Origin: JAFGSZ01 sp964492185
GTDB lineage: Bacteria > Bacteroidota > Bacteroidia > Bacteroidales > UBA10428
Direction of reading: 5' to 3'
NCBI GenBank assembly: GCA_964492185.1
Contig: CAZBJH010000047.1
Location: forward strand, 1 to 22,517
Length of the DNA: 22,517 nt
Shown: piece by piece, positions 14,354 through 22,517 of the stretch
How the letters are laid out: the number at the start of each line of letters is the position of its first letter
Numbering within the stretch: the first letter of the stretch is position 1
The notes under the pieces: generated by a model
Databases searched by the model: none
What the model was told of the DNA's origin: nothing
What the model saw: the letters and a program-made list of their open reading frames with translations, nothing else
Translations under genes and position numbers: made by a program

Positions 14354-16489
14354 TTACATATTTTTAAATGGATTCGGTCCGATGTTTTTTATAGTGTCCA
14401 CATACCCGTTGATAATCTCCGGTATTTTATCAAAATCAGTAATTTCAACATATTCGGTATGTACGCGTTCCGGCTCCAGCATCATGGTTTTCAGTGTTTC
14501 CCGGTAGTTTTCCGACCGTGTTCCGGTCAGCTCGCTGCCTTGCATATAATGACACTGGTAATCGTCCCCGGGTTTGCATCCGAGCATAAGTATGCCGTCA
14601 AATCCATGTGACAGGGCATCGCTTATCCAGACACTATTAACTGATCCGATACAGCGGACGGGGATAACACGTATATAAGGACTAATGAATTTTCGCTGAA
14701 ATCCGGCCATATCGAGTGCCGGATAAGCATCGTTTTCACAAACAAACGCCAGTATCCTCGGTTTACCCGTAAACTCATCCGGTATATGAACAGCCCTGAT
14801 CATTTGAGATATCCCTGTTATGGAATAATCAGGAAAACTGATCACGCGCTCGGGACATGAACCGAGACATATGCCGCAACGCCTGCATCGGGAAGGGTTG
14901 GGAAGGGGGGTGCCTTTTTCATCTTCATCGTATGCCCCGAAGGGGCATTCTTCTGTACAGCGTTTGCAATCGGTACACCGGTCAAAATACAGTTCGGGAT
15001 AATTCCGGTCACCCGAGCGTGGATGAACAGCTTCACCCCTTTTGGTGGCTTCAATACACTGTATTGCTTTTAGCATTGCTCCCATAGCATCTTCCTTTGC
15101 AGAGGGAATATCCATCGGGGCCCTTACAGCACCTGCTGAATATATTCCCGTGCGTCTGGTCTCATAGGGGAAACAGATAAAATGCGAATCGGGAAAATCG
15201 TATTTTAATTCCGGCAGTCCTTTACCCAGCCTGTAATCCAGGTTCAGCGAGTCTGTGCCGGCAGGCACCATACCGGTTGCCAGCACCACCATATCAACCG
15301 GGATACTGATGTCTTCATTAAATAACGAATGGGCAACTTCGACCAGTAAATGTCCGTCTTCCCCTGATATTTTTTTTATTTCTCCCTTCGTGAAAAATGT
15401 ATGGTCATCTTTCTGCACTTCATTATAAAAAAGTTCATAATGCCCTGGCATCCGTAAGTCTTTATAGATGATAAAAACAGATGTTTTTTTCAGCTGTTCC
15501 CTGATATAGGTTGCCTGTTTTAGGGTTGTCCCGCAGCAAAAGTTCGAGCAGTAGGGGAGGTGGTGTTCATCTCTTGAGCCAGCACACTGTATAAACAGGA
15601 TGGATGAGGGAGGTTTTCCTGTGGATGGGCAGATGATCTTTTGTGATGCGGCCATCTGTTCAAATTCCACGTTGGTTAACACATCGGGGAAAAGTCCGTA
15701 TCCAAAAGCAGATAGCCTTTCCGGCGGATAGGGTTTCCATCCCTGTGCTGCAATGATGCTGCCTGCCCGGATTTTCCGGACGCCGTGAGGCGACTCCACG
15801 GTAGCGTTAAATGCCCCGGGCTGTCCCGATATGCTTTTCAGATTGGCAGAAACAATGATTGTAATACCGGGTGTGTTGTGCAGTTCTTCAATAAGGGATC
15901 CTATTTCCGGTTCGGAGGCTTTATTATATGGCGGTTTTGATGGCAACTGCCTGTATAGTTCGCGTGCCCATCCACCAGGAACAGGTTTTTTTTCGATCAG
16001 GGTGACGGGATAACCTGCTTTTGCCCCTTCAATAGCAGCTGTTATACCTGTGATACCTCCTCCAACAACAAGTATTTCACTGCTCAGGTTTTCCGGAATA
16101 TAAGGATTTGGTGAAGAAGTATACCTTGTTTTGACAATCCCCATTTTTATATAATCTAGGGCCAGCATTTGAGCATCTTCTTCCCCGGGATCGTTGCACC
16201 ATGATACCTGTTCCCTGATATTGACCCTTTCGGTGTTCACCTCTTTGCTGAATTCAAACCGTTCACGATACACCCTGGGAGAACAGGCTGCAATGATCAC
16301 ATCAGTAAGTGATTCCTTTTCAATATCGTTCATTATCATATCGATGGCTTCTGATGAGCATAATGAACGATGTGTTTTACAGATGGCCGGCTGATATTCG
16401 TTAATTATCCCATCAGCCAGGGAGCCGGTATTTAAATTTTTACCGATCTCACATCCTTTGCAAATATATATGCCTGTTTTTTTGATCAA
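14354..16489 (-). CDS. qmoB: QmoB, HdrA-like flavoprotein with MvhD-like C-terminus
   Basis: The 711-residue cytoplasmic subunit is an iron-sulfur flavoprotein. Residues 1-100 form an N-terminal Cys-containing region (Cys10, Cys13, Cys37, Cys44). The FAD-binding VVGGGITG motif lies at 141-148, and the HdrA-type signature QCAGSRDEHHLPYCSNFCC at 301-319. Two ferredoxin motifs follow: Cys505, 508, 511, 515 and Cys535, 538, 541, 545. The C-terminal 130 residues resemble MvhD, the small electron-transfer subunit of F420-non-reducing hydrogenase, with Cys584, Cys613, Cys638 and Cys646. This HdrA+MvhD architecture distinguishes QmoB from QmoA. It should relay electrons between QmoC and AprBA through QmoA. 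qmoA ends 10 bases upstream and qmoC starts 19 bases downstream. Confidence 0.92.
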   Translation of the reverse strand: MIKKTGIYICKGCEIGKNLNTGSLADGIINEYQPAICKTHRSLCSSEAIDMIMNDIEKESLTDVIIAACSPRVYRERFEFSKEVNTERVNIREQVSWCNDPGEEDAQMLALDYIKMGIVKTRYTSSPNPYIPENLSSEILVVGGGITGITAAIEGAKAGYPVTLIEKKPVPGGWARELYRQLPSKPPYNKASEPEIGSLIEELHNTPGITIIVSANLKSISGQPGAFNATVESPHGVRKIRAGSIIAAQGWKPYPPERLSAFGYGLFPDVLTNVEFEQMAASQKIICPSTGKPPSSILFIQCAGSRDEHHLPYCSNFCCGTTLKQATYIREQLKKTSVFIIYKDLRMPGHYELFYNEVQKDDHTFFTKGEIKKISGEDGHLLVEVAHSLFNEDISIPVDMVVLATGMVPAGTDSLNLDYRLGKGLPELKYDFPDSHFICFPYETRRTGIYSAGAVRAPMDIPSAKEDAMGAMLKAIQCIEATKRGEAVHPRSGDRNYPELYFDRCTDCKRCTEECPFGAYDEDEKGTPLPNPSRCRRCGICLGSCPERVISFPDYSITGISQMIRAVHIPDEFTGKPRILAFVCENDAYPALDMAGFQRKFISPYIRVIPVRCIGSVNSVWISDALSHGFDGILMLGCKPGDDYQCHYMQGSELTGTRSENYRETLKTMMLEPERVHTEYVEITDFDKIPEIINGYVDTIKNIGPNPFKNM

Positions 16490-16499
16490 ATCAATTGGT

Positions 16500-17768
16500 T
16501 TAGGTGTTCGGTACTGATGCCTTCATAGCCTGGATGGCTTTTAATGCAATACCTGTGGCATCTTTCAATGAAGCAGATACATCCATTGGTTTCCTTGCGC
16601 AGGCAACTGCATATATTCCGTCTTCCTGCCATTCGTTAATGATAAATGGATTTTCCCTGTTCAGGCCTTTAACCAGTCCTGCAACAGAGTCATCTGGCTG
16701 CATTCCTGTGGCCAGTACAACCAGTTCAGCTTGTGAACTGGTTTTTATGCCGGTAAGTATATCCTCAGCTATCAGTTCTAATTTTTGTCCTTTATCCTTA
16801 ATATCAATCTTACCTACTTTTCCTTTTATAAAACGGATATTTTTTATTTTTTCTGCCTTTTTCAAAAAATCTTCATTCCTGCCGGTTACCCGAATGTCAA
16901 TATAAAAGATCTGTATGATGCATTCGGAATAATGTTCAGCTATGGTCATGGCATGTTTCAGTGATGCAGAGCAGCAAACGGCAGAGCACCAGGGCAGGTG
17001 GTTCTCATCCCGCGATCCGGCACATTGGACAAAGGCCACTGATTTTGGAACCTTCCCGTCAGAAAATTTTTGCAATTTACCTTTTGTCGGGCCGTTGGGA
17101 GCAAGCAGCCGTTCCATCTCCACGTTTGTGATGATATCGGGATGATTGGCATAATTCAGGTTTTCCAGGCGGGAAGCATCATAGGGCATCCATCCCGTGG
17201 CAAAAACAATAGATGCAACACGCAGAGTATGTTCTTTATCCCTGCACGAAAGATCAATAGCATCATAAGCACATACTTCCTTGCATTTGCTGCATTCCCG
17301 GCCCAGGCATACATCCGTGTCAATAGTATATTTCCAGGGAAAGGCCATCTCGTGAGGTATATAGGCGGCCCTGGTTTTATCCAGACCGTAATTGAATTCA
17401 TTGTCTCTTTCCACCGGACAAACGTTAGCACAGTCTCCGCATGCAGTGCAATTGGAATTGATATATTGGGCAGATGTCCTGATCTGTACCATGAAATTGC
17501 CTTTGCTGCCCGATAATTTTTCAACAGTGGATGAGGTCATAATTTTAATATTGGCATTTCTTTTTATCCTGCTGAAATTGATCTCCAGTCCGCATGCCGG
17601 TGGACATAGCTTGGGAAAATAATTATTCATTTTAATTACCCGTCCACCAAGGTAGGGCAGTTTTTCGATAAGAACCACCTTTTTGCCCGTCTCGGCAATT
17701 TCAATAGCGGTGGTAATACCACTCATACCTCCGCCGATAATCAGTATGGGTTTGTCTTCCCTGTCCAT
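16500..17768 (-). CDS. qmoA: QmoA, HdrA-like FAD/Fe-S subunit
   Basis: The 422-residue cytoplasmic flavoprotein starts with a Rossmann motif, ILIIGGGMSG (8-17). CPPAC (55-59) matches an HdrA cysteine region. A ferredoxin motif follows at Cys107, 110, 113, 117, then a second cysteine cluster at 154, 159, 162 and 166. The signature QCAGSRDENHLPWCSAVCC (248-266) is shared with QmoB and HdrA. In sulfate reducers QmoA is the FAD subunit thought to contact APS reductase. The order aprB-aprA-qmoA-qmoB-qmoC is the one described for sulfate-reducing bacteria. The start is the ATG eight bases after the aprA stop. The assignment to QmoA over a generic HdrA relies on length, cysteine pattern and the operon. 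Confidence 0.92.
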   Translation of the reverse strand: MDREDKPILIIGGGMSGITTAIEIAETGKKVVLIEKLPYLGGRVIKMNNYFPKLCPPACGLEINFSRIKRNANIKIMTSSTVEKLSGSKGNFMVQIRTSAQYINSNCTACGDCANVCPVERDNEFNYGLDKTRAAYIPHEMAFPWKYTIDTDVCLGRECSKCKEVCAYDAIDLSCRDKEHTLRVASIVFATGWMPYDASRLENLNYANHPDIITNVEMERLLAPNGPTKGKLQKFSDGKVPKSVAFVQCAGSRDENHLPWCSAVCCSASLKHAMTIAEHYSECIIQIFYIDIRVTGRNEDFLKKAEKIKNIRFIKGKVGKIDIKDKGQKLELIAEDILTGIKTSSQAELVVLATGMQPDDSVAGLVKGLNRENPFIINEWQEDGIYAVACARKPMDVSASLKDATGIALKAIQAMKASVPNT

Positions 17769-17776
17769 CCTGCTGA

Positions 17777-19666
17777 TCAGGTTAATTCAACGATTTCTTT
17801 TTTCATAAGTTCCCATTCACCTGTTTCCGGATTATACTTGCAGTTGGCAAAGCATTTCCATTCTTCCTTCATCTCAGGGTAGTCGGTACGGAAATAATAC
17901 CCCGGCCATCGTGTTTCTTCCCTGAACAAAAGGGTACGTATATGTGATTCTGCCTGCCATAACCGGTGGATATTTTCCCAGCACCGCATCAGCTCGTGCA
18001 GGTCCCCGGCAGCCAGCTTTTCAGCATCTTCCTTCATGTACTGTATAAGTTCCATTCCTTTTTCCAGCAATGGCTTTGAAGTCCTGAAACCAGATGAAGC
18101 CCCTCCGGCATATTCATCCATTATTTTTTGCAGCCTGAACATGAACATTTTTGGTTTGATATAATGTGGATTCACATCCGGGTCATTCGTATAATCCTTA
18201 AAATCGTTAAATAGCCGTATAGGTTTTAAAATCTTTTCTTTTAACTGCTGAACCAATTCATTACCTGCCTCAGCCGGGGCATTGTGATCCACGCAAAAAG
18301 CAATCGCTGCTTTTCCTGCTATTCGTCCCTCAGTGAATGAACCGGATGAAAATTTGTGACTGGAAGCACCTGATGCATCGCCGGCAGCAAAGAGTCCGTT
18401 TATGGTGGTCATGTTATCATATCCCCAGTGATAATCGGGTGAAGGAGCAAGATCTTCGGGTCCGCTGACCCAGGCTCCCGATGCACCCGAATGGGAACTG
18501 ATAAAATAAGGTTCACAGGCTGCCAGTTCCGATGGTTGCTCCTCGGGTGATACGTTAGTGGAAGCCCATAAGAAAGCCTGGCTGATGGTCATATCCAGAA
18601 AATCTTCCCAGGCTTCGGATTCCAGCTCTTTCATTTTGCGTTTGTACTGTTCTTTATCAGGGAATGCAGCAGCAAGCTCCTTAATTGCCTCGGCAGTTTG
18701 CATGTAGATAGGTCCGTTGCCTTCTTCAATTTCTTTAAACATAAGGTAATTGCGAAGGTTAGCAGGGATGGGTTTTGTTGTACCATACGGTGCCCATTTT
18801 TTTAGTTCATCAGCACGGGTCACCATATATTCTTCCCCGAGCGCATTGGTAGCTTTTGATTTGAACAACAGGAACCAGGCTCCCACGGGGCCATATGCAT
18901 CTTTAAACCTTACAGGGACAAACCGTACTTCCTGGCAGGTCATCTCTGCACCGGCTTTCAGTGTAAAGTAAGTACTTGCTCCCGAGTTAAAGGGCGGGTA
19001 CCATGACCTTCCCAGTCCTTCACCGACCGACCGCGGACGGAAAATATGGACAGCACCACCCATAGTGTCGATCACAGCTTTGGCAGTGAAAATATAGAAT
19101 TTCTGTTCCCGCACACTGAATCCGGCAGCACCTGTGCATCTCCCGTTGTTAATAATAGGTTCGGTAATAAAAATACGTTCAAAATACTCCCCGTTCTCAC
19201 CCAGTTCATTCAGTGCGCGTTTAGCTGCTTCGGCAACAATATTTTTGTATGATTCGCCGTGGATCATGATCTGCCAGCGGCCCTCGTTTATGTAGTTACC
19301 CTTTTCATCTTTCCATATAGGCAAACCCCATTTTTCAAACAGGTGGACACTCGAATCCACATGCCGGGCAATATTGGCCACCAGGTCGTCACGGGCAATA
19401 CCCATCAGGTCGTTTTTTACGTATTGCACATAATCCTCCACCGTGTTTTTCCCGTCTTTCAGGCCCAGGTACATATTGATGGCTGACAGTCCCATAGCCA
19501 CAGCACCGCTGCGCTCCATGGCTGCTTTATCTACAAGGGTTACTTTCATGTTATGTTTCTTTGCCCAGTAAGCCGCTTCATAAGCAGCACCGCAGGCAGC
19601 CATTCCTCCTCCCAGGATCAGAAGGTCGGTTTTTATATGAACAGTATCAAAATGATCGGTCTGCAT
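17777..19666 (-). CDS. aprA: Dissimilatory APS reductase, alpha (FAD) subunit
   Basis: The 629-residue protein is a full-length AprA, the catalytic flavoprotein that interconverts APS and sulfite plus AMP. The FAD site begins at LGGGMAACGAAYEA (18-31). Residues that I align by motif with the known active site are all present: Asn64 (GLSAINMYLG), Glu138 (IHGESYK), Trp222 (GRSWYPPFN), Arg253 (FVPVRFKDAYGP) and His392 (SSHSGASGAW). GLFAAGDASGASSHKFSSGS (424-443) and the C-terminal RWPGYYFRTDYP and CKYNPETGEW segments are also typical. The residue choices suggest a working enzyme and not a fumarate-reductase homologue. It follows aprB by 9 bases and precedes qmoA by 8. The sequence alone does not tell whether it reduces APS or oxidises sulfite. 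Confidence 0.95.
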   Translation of the reverse strand: MQTDHFDTVHIKTDLLILGGGMAACGAAYEAAYWAKKHNMKVTLVDKAAMERSGAVAMGLSAINMYLGLKDGKNTVEDYVQYVKNDLMGIARDDLVANIARHVDSSVHLFEKWGLPIWKDEKGNYINEGRWQIMIHGESYKNIVAEAAKRALNELGENGEYFERIFITEPIINNGRCTGAAGFSVREQKFYIFTAKAVIDTMGGAVHIFRPRSVGEGLGRSWYPPFNSGASTYFTLKAGAEMTCQEVRFVPVRFKDAYGPVGAWFLLFKSKATNALGEEYMVTRADELKKWAPYGTTKPIPANLRNYLMFKEIEEGNGPIYMQTAEAIKELAAAFPDKEQYKRKMKELESEAWEDFLDMTISQAFLWASTNVSPEEQPSELAACEPYFISSHSGASGAWVSGPEDLAPSPDYHWGYDNMTTINGLFAAGDASGASSHKFSSGSFTEGRIAGKAAIAFCVDHNAPAEAGNELVQQLKEKILKPIRLFNDFKDYTNDPDVNPHYIKPKMFMFRLQKIMDEYAGGASSGFRTSKPLLEKGMELIQYMKEDAEKLAAGDLHELMRCWENIHRLWQAESHIRTLLFREETRWPGYYFRTDYPEMKEEWKCFANCKYNPETGEWELMKKEIVELT

Positions 19667-19675
19667 AGACGGAAG

Positions 19676-20110
19676 TTATTTTGTATATAAATCAGTACCC
19701 AGTGATCCGGGTTCGGTTCTCAGAAAGGGACTTTTCAGATCATCATCATGAGTTGCAAATCCGGCATCAGGTGATAATGTGCCTTCGGGAATAGTCCGTA
19801 TCGGGAATTTAAACCTTTTAATATTGTTGTTTCTGAAGCGCACTGACCAAAGGATGGAATCGGTACTTCGTAAAGGCTGAACAGCAGCGCCCAGTGGCAT
19901 GTAATCGGCATAACCGCGGATCTCGATGGCCTGGTTCGGACATATTTTTACACAACTGTAGCATTCCCAGCACATATCAACAGCCCGGTTAAAGGCTTTG
20001 TTTGTTTGTTTATCCAGTACCATGAGATCATTCGGACAAACATACTGGCATGCTGTTTTGTCGAGGCTCTTGCACCCGTCACACTTGTCAGATATCACAA
20101 AACTTGGCAT
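19676..20110 (-). CDS. aprB: Dissimilatory APS reductase, beta (Fe-S) subunit
   Basis: The 144-residue subunit carries electrons to the FAD of AprA. Cys10, 13, 21, 25 and Cys47, 50, 53, 57 hold two [4Fe-4S] clusters. The insertion between Cys13 and Cys21 (KSLDKTA) is characteristic of AprB. Trp48, between the second-cluster cysteines, occupies the position of the tryptophan proposed as an electron relay in the Archaeoglobus enzyme. The C-terminal tail, with IRGYADYMPLGAAVQPLRST and TDSILWSVRFRN, is the part that wraps around AprA. The start is set at 20110 (MPSFVISDKCDGC), since this matches known AprB starts. The frame is open 13 codons further upstream to 20149, but that part overlaps the likely promoter. 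It is the first gene of the five-gene operon. Confidence 0.94.
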   Translation of the reverse strand: MPSFVISDKCDGCKSLDKTACQYVCPNDLMVLDKQTNKAFNRAVDMCWECYSCVKICPNQAIEIRGYADYMPLGAAVQPLRSTDSILWSVRFRNNNIKRFKFPIRTIPEGTLSPDAGFATHDDDLKSPFLRTEPGSLGTDLYTK

Positions 20111-20146
20111 ATCCTCTTGTATTTGTAAGCAATTTTTATATTGACA

Positions 20147-20175
20147 CAAACATAAAAAATATTTGTGTATCTCAA
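20147..20175 (-). promoter_or_regulatory. Candidate promoter of the aprBA-qmoABC operon
   Basis: On the minus strand TTG (20175-20173) is followed after 18 bases by TATGTTTG (20154-20147), an exact match to the Bacteroidota -7 box TAnnTTTG. Transcription would start near 20140 and give a leader of about 30 bases before the ATG at 20110. This supports native expression of the operon by the Bacteroidota sigma factor. I see no operator-like palindrome. The rest of 20176-20337 shows no feature. Confidence 0.5.
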
Positions 20176-20337
20176 TGCCCGGGTATGGAATGTATCAAAT
20201 GACAGGAAAACTTGTATAGAGCATAATATATTGATTAAAAGATTGTTGCAAGGGTGATAAAATGTTTATATTATTATTGGGAGTGAATATAAAATATCTG
20301 ATACGAAATGCATGTCTGCAGGAAGTATACTTTTGTT

Positions 20338-21531
20338 TTATGCAATTACCCCAGAACCCAGCAATTCTCCCCTGTCATACCAGGCAGCAAACTGTCCCTG
20401 AGTAATGCCACGCTGTAAATTTTCAAATACAATGTATAATCCTTTATCATGCATGAACAATCTCGCGTGTTGAAGTTTTTGCCTGTAACGAATGCGAACA
20501 AGGAGATCACGCGATTCACCGGCTGTCATGGCAATATCTTCCCTTATCCAGTGAATATCAGAAGCCGGAATGAACAGTCCCTTACGGGAAAGCCCCGGGT
20601 GATCCTGTCCCATTCCAGTGTACAGAATATTATTTTTTGTATCTGTAGCAATGACAAAAGACGGTAAAGGTTTTCCGCCGATGTTCAGGCCTTTGTTTTG
20701 TCCTATGGTAAAGAAATGTGCACCATTATGTTTTCCTGCAGGCTGCCCGAGTTCGGGTGAATACTGAACATCACTGCAAAGTTTATCAAGCCTTTTATCA
20801 AATACATCCGGTAATCCGTTTGGTATGTCACGAGCATACAAAGTTGATTCTGCAGGTATTTCAATAGTTGTTCCTTCACGGCGCTTTAATTTTTGCTGAA
20901 GGAAAGCCGGCAGGTCAACTTTACCAATAAAACAGATACCCTGTGAATCTTTTTTTTCTGCTGTTGGCAATCCCTGTTTAGCAGCAATCCGGCGGATCTC
21001 GCTTTTCATCATTCCTCCGATCGGAAACAGGGCGTTTTTAAGTTGTTCCTGCGAAAGCTGGCAGAGAAAGTAACTTTGTTCTTTCGACGGATCGGAGCCT
21101 GCCAGCAGCCGGTAAATTGTTTTGCCGTCTTTTTCTATGGTGTCTTTACGGCAATAATGACCGGTAGCTATTAAGTCAGCCCCGTATTCCCGGGCCGCCT
21201 TTGCAAACAGGTCGAATTTCACTTCGCGGTTGCACAGCACATCAGGGTTGGGTGTACGGCCTTTTTCGTATTCTGAAAACATATAATCCACCACCCGTTG
21301 GCGGTATTCATCACTAAAATCGATCGTGTGAAAAGGAATTTCCAGCTTTCTCGCCACCAGTTCGGCGATCAGCTTATCATCCTCCCAGGGACAATCGCCT
21401 TCCAGAGTGCCTTCCGTATCGTGCCAGTTGATCATGAACAGGCCGGTCACATCATAACCCTGCTTTTTTAGCATGTATGCTGCCACACTCGAATCCACAC
21501 CACCTGATAAACCGACTACTGCACGTTTCAT
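20338..21531 (-). CDS. mnmA: tRNA-specific 2-thiouridylase MnmA
   Basis: The 397-residue cytosolic enzyme inserts sulfur into U34 of tRNA-Lys, -Glu and -Gln. Its PP-loop, GLSGGVDSS (7-15), activates the uridine with ATP. Asp97 and Cys100 (TPNPDVLCNREVKF) and Cys200 (KKDSQGICFIG) match the catalytic Asp and the two sulfur-relay cysteines of the E. coli enzyme. ATGHY (122-126) and GSDPSKEQSYFLCQL are further hallmarks. It is about 30 residues longer than E. coli MnmA. The extra length lies around residues 220-265 (YARDIPNGLPDVFDKRLDKL), between the conserved core and the C-terminal beta-barrel. The ATG start is followed at once by MKRAVVGLSGG. The gene has its own promoter and is separated from aprB by 227 bases, so it is not part of that operon. 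Confidence 0.95.
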   Translation of the reverse strand: MKRAVVGLSGGVDSSVAAYMLKKQGYDVTGLFMINWHDTEGTLEGDCPWEDDKLIAELVARKLEIPFHTIDFSDEYRQRVVDYMFSEYEKGRTPNPDVLCNREVKFDLFAKAAREYGADLIATGHYCRKDTIEKDGKTIYRLLAGSDPSKEQSYFLCQLSQEQLKNALFPIGGMMKSEIRRIAAKQGLPTAEKKDSQGICFIGKVDLPAFLQQKLKRREGTTIEIPAESTLYARDIPNGLPDVFDKRLDKLCSDVQYSPELGQPAGKHNGAHFFTIGQNKGLNIGGKPLPSFVIATDTKNNILYTGMGQDHPGLSRKGLFIPASDIHWIREDIAMTAGESRDLLVRIRYRQKLQHARLFMHDKGLYIVFENLQRGITQGQFAAWYDRGELLGSGVIA

Positions 21532-21550
21532 AACAGAAAAAATTAAACGG

Positions 21551-21582
21551 CAAAGTTATGATATTTCACGTAATATTTCCAA
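21551..21582 (-). promoter_or_regulatory. Candidate mnmA promoter
   Basis: On the minus strand TTG (21582-21580) and TAACTTTG (21558-21551) are separated by 21 bases, a very good match to the Bacteroidota -33/-7 consensus. The -7 box lies 19 bases before the mnmA ATG, giving a leader of only about a dozen bases. The remaining 21583-21767 shows no clear feature. Confidence 0.55.
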
Positions 21583-21767
21583 CCAGGCTTAACAGGACCG
21601 GCACAAATAGATGCTTGTAAGAGATTGGATGACCTCCTGAACCGGATTGGTTCAATATCCATGCTTTAATTATCAGTATTAATCTCATGTATATATTGTG
21701 TTTTGCGAATTATTGGTATTTTTACGGCCGATAAAGGATGGATTTTGCCGGGGATAAGAACACCTAC

Positions 21768-22511
21768 TCAATTGATGACCAGTAATCCCACACCCCACAA
21801 GATTGCAACTGAAAAGCTCAATAAGGTGCCTACCAGGACATATTCGGTTTTTCTGGTGTCTGTTTCCTTGTAGCGCAGGATCGATTTGGCGGCAAGGAGA
21901 AAACCTACGGCAGCATACTGATGGATCAGGATCAGTGTAAAGGTAAGGATACGTTCGAGGTTGCCGATAAGTTTTCCCGCGTTCGGTAGTTCATTAACAG
22001 ACGGGAAGCGGTCTTCCTCTTCTTTTTGTATTCCTCTGATATGGCGGATATCCTGGGGCAGTTCAATATCATAAAGCTTAAAAATTTCCTTAATAATTAT
22101 GTTCGTTGGTTTAAGCATGAGGATATATCCCACAATGATTAACAGGGAATGTACAGATAAAGGGATTTCAAACCAGGGAATAATGGGGAAAAAGCGGGCA
22201 AATATATACACGATCCCCCAAATTACAGTAAGATGCAGCAACTGGTCAATGAAAAATATGTATTTCGTGATCCATTGTATGCGTACCATGTATTTCTTGA
22301 CTGCATCAAGCGAAATATGGATGACCGTGATAAGGAAGGCGAATGGGATAAACCGCCACTGAAAGGAAAGGAGGGCTGCAGTGAAAAACACAATGAATAA
22401 ATGATAATACAGGTAAACGGAACGATGACCTTCTTTGTTTTTGTGATTTGCCCAATTATTTGTTTGAAATATAAAGTCGGCCAGTAAATGGGCCAGGAAC
22501 TGCAGGATCAT
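21768..22511 (-). CDS. DUF3307 integral membrane protein
   Basis: The 247-residue protein has about six to seven hydrophobic segments and starts MILQFLAHLLADFIFQTNNWA, the AHLLADFxxQ motif that marks DUF3307 proteins. Conserved polar residues in or near membrane helices include HxxLDAVKKY (residues 65-74). A charged cytoplasmic loop, KEEEDRFPSVNELPNAGKLIGNLER, precedes the last two helices; the GxxIGxLER motif is common in this family. The function is unknown. Relatives often sit beside a SatD-type regulator gene, which would lie beyond the window edge. The ATG at 22511 is only six bases from the window end, so an upstream start cannot be excluded, but the motif position near the N-terminus fits a complete protein. 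Confidence 0.8.
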   Translation of the reverse strand: MILQFLAHLLADFIFQTNNWANHKNKEGHRSVYLYYHLFIVFFTAALLSFQWRFIPFAFLITVIHISLDAVKKYMVRIQWITKYIFFIDQLLHLTVIWGIVYIFARFFPIIPWFEIPLSVHSLLIIVGYILMLKPTNIIIKEIFKLYDIELPQDIRHIRGIQKEEEDRFPSVNELPNAGKLIGNLERILTFTLILIHQYAAVGFLLAAKSILRYKETDTRKTEYVLVGTLLSFSVAILWGVGLLVIN

Positions 22512-22517
22512 TAATTG

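Noticed and set aside
19676..20149. Longer AprB start 13 codons upstream
   Set aside because: The extra residues do not fit AprB N-termini and the region contains the TATGTTTG promoter match, so the ATG at 20110 is preferred.
20338..21531. mnmA as a member of the sulfur operon
   Set aside because: It has its own well-matched promoter, lies 227 bases upstream of aprB, and is a universal tRNA-modification gene, so the sulfur theme is probably coincidence.

Overview
The window looks like a draft or metagenome-derived contig from a member of the Bacteroidota. The evidence is convergent. Several genes are preceded by the phylum's TAnnTTTG -7 promoter box. Starts I inspected lack Shine-Dalgarno sequences. 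There is a Reg_prop/Y_Y_Y sensor kinase, a PKD-type lipoprotein, a DUF3307 membrane protein, and intergenic short tandem repeats next to a CCCCTCCC..GGGG element that I associate with this phylum. Two runs of exactly 100 N (4873-4972 and 12989-13088) are scaffold gaps, and both fall inside heptanucleotide repeat arrays.

Layout. Positions 1-400 hold a GC-rich element with a strong hairpin. Then come a PKD lipoprotein (405-1115, with a terminator), two tRNA-Leu genes (CAG and GAG), and aat, whose enzyme uses Leu-tRNA. A small unknown gene (2419-2880, minus) and a dispersed palindromic repeat lead into an aromatic-type PLP decarboxylase (3379-4827). After a 400-base mosaic of 7-8 bp repeats and a gap there is a two-gene amino-sugar unit: an AmgK-like sugar kinase fused to a RapZ C-terminal domain (5238-6668), then a MurU-like nucleotidyltransferase (6674-7417). 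A 1235-residue sensor histidine kinase follows (7553-11260). Behind it lies a graveyard region (11261-12249) with a sensor-gene remnant cut by a 310 bp MITE-like element and a second copy of the palindromic repeat. cysH (12250-12963), an assimilatory Fe-S APS/PAPS reductase, faces a minus-strand operon across the second gap.

That operon, aprB-aprA-qmoA-qmoB-qmoC (20110 down to 13243), is the main discovery of the window. It encodes a complete dissimilatory-type APS reductase and its quinone-interacting membrane oxidoreductase, with tight 8-19 bp spacing and intact cofactor residues, in a Bacteroidota background. No sat, dsr or qmoD gene is in the window. AprBA could reduce APS to sulfite with electrons from quinol through QmoABC, or run in reverse to oxidise sulfite. 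Because cysH sits beside it, the window carries two unrelated enzymes for the same chemical step. mnmA (20338-21531) and a DUF3307 protein (21768-22511) complete the window on the minus strand.

Limits: everything was read by eye. Domain borders are approximate, and promoters are matches to a consensus, not mapped sites. Family calls rest on recognised motifs without a database search.
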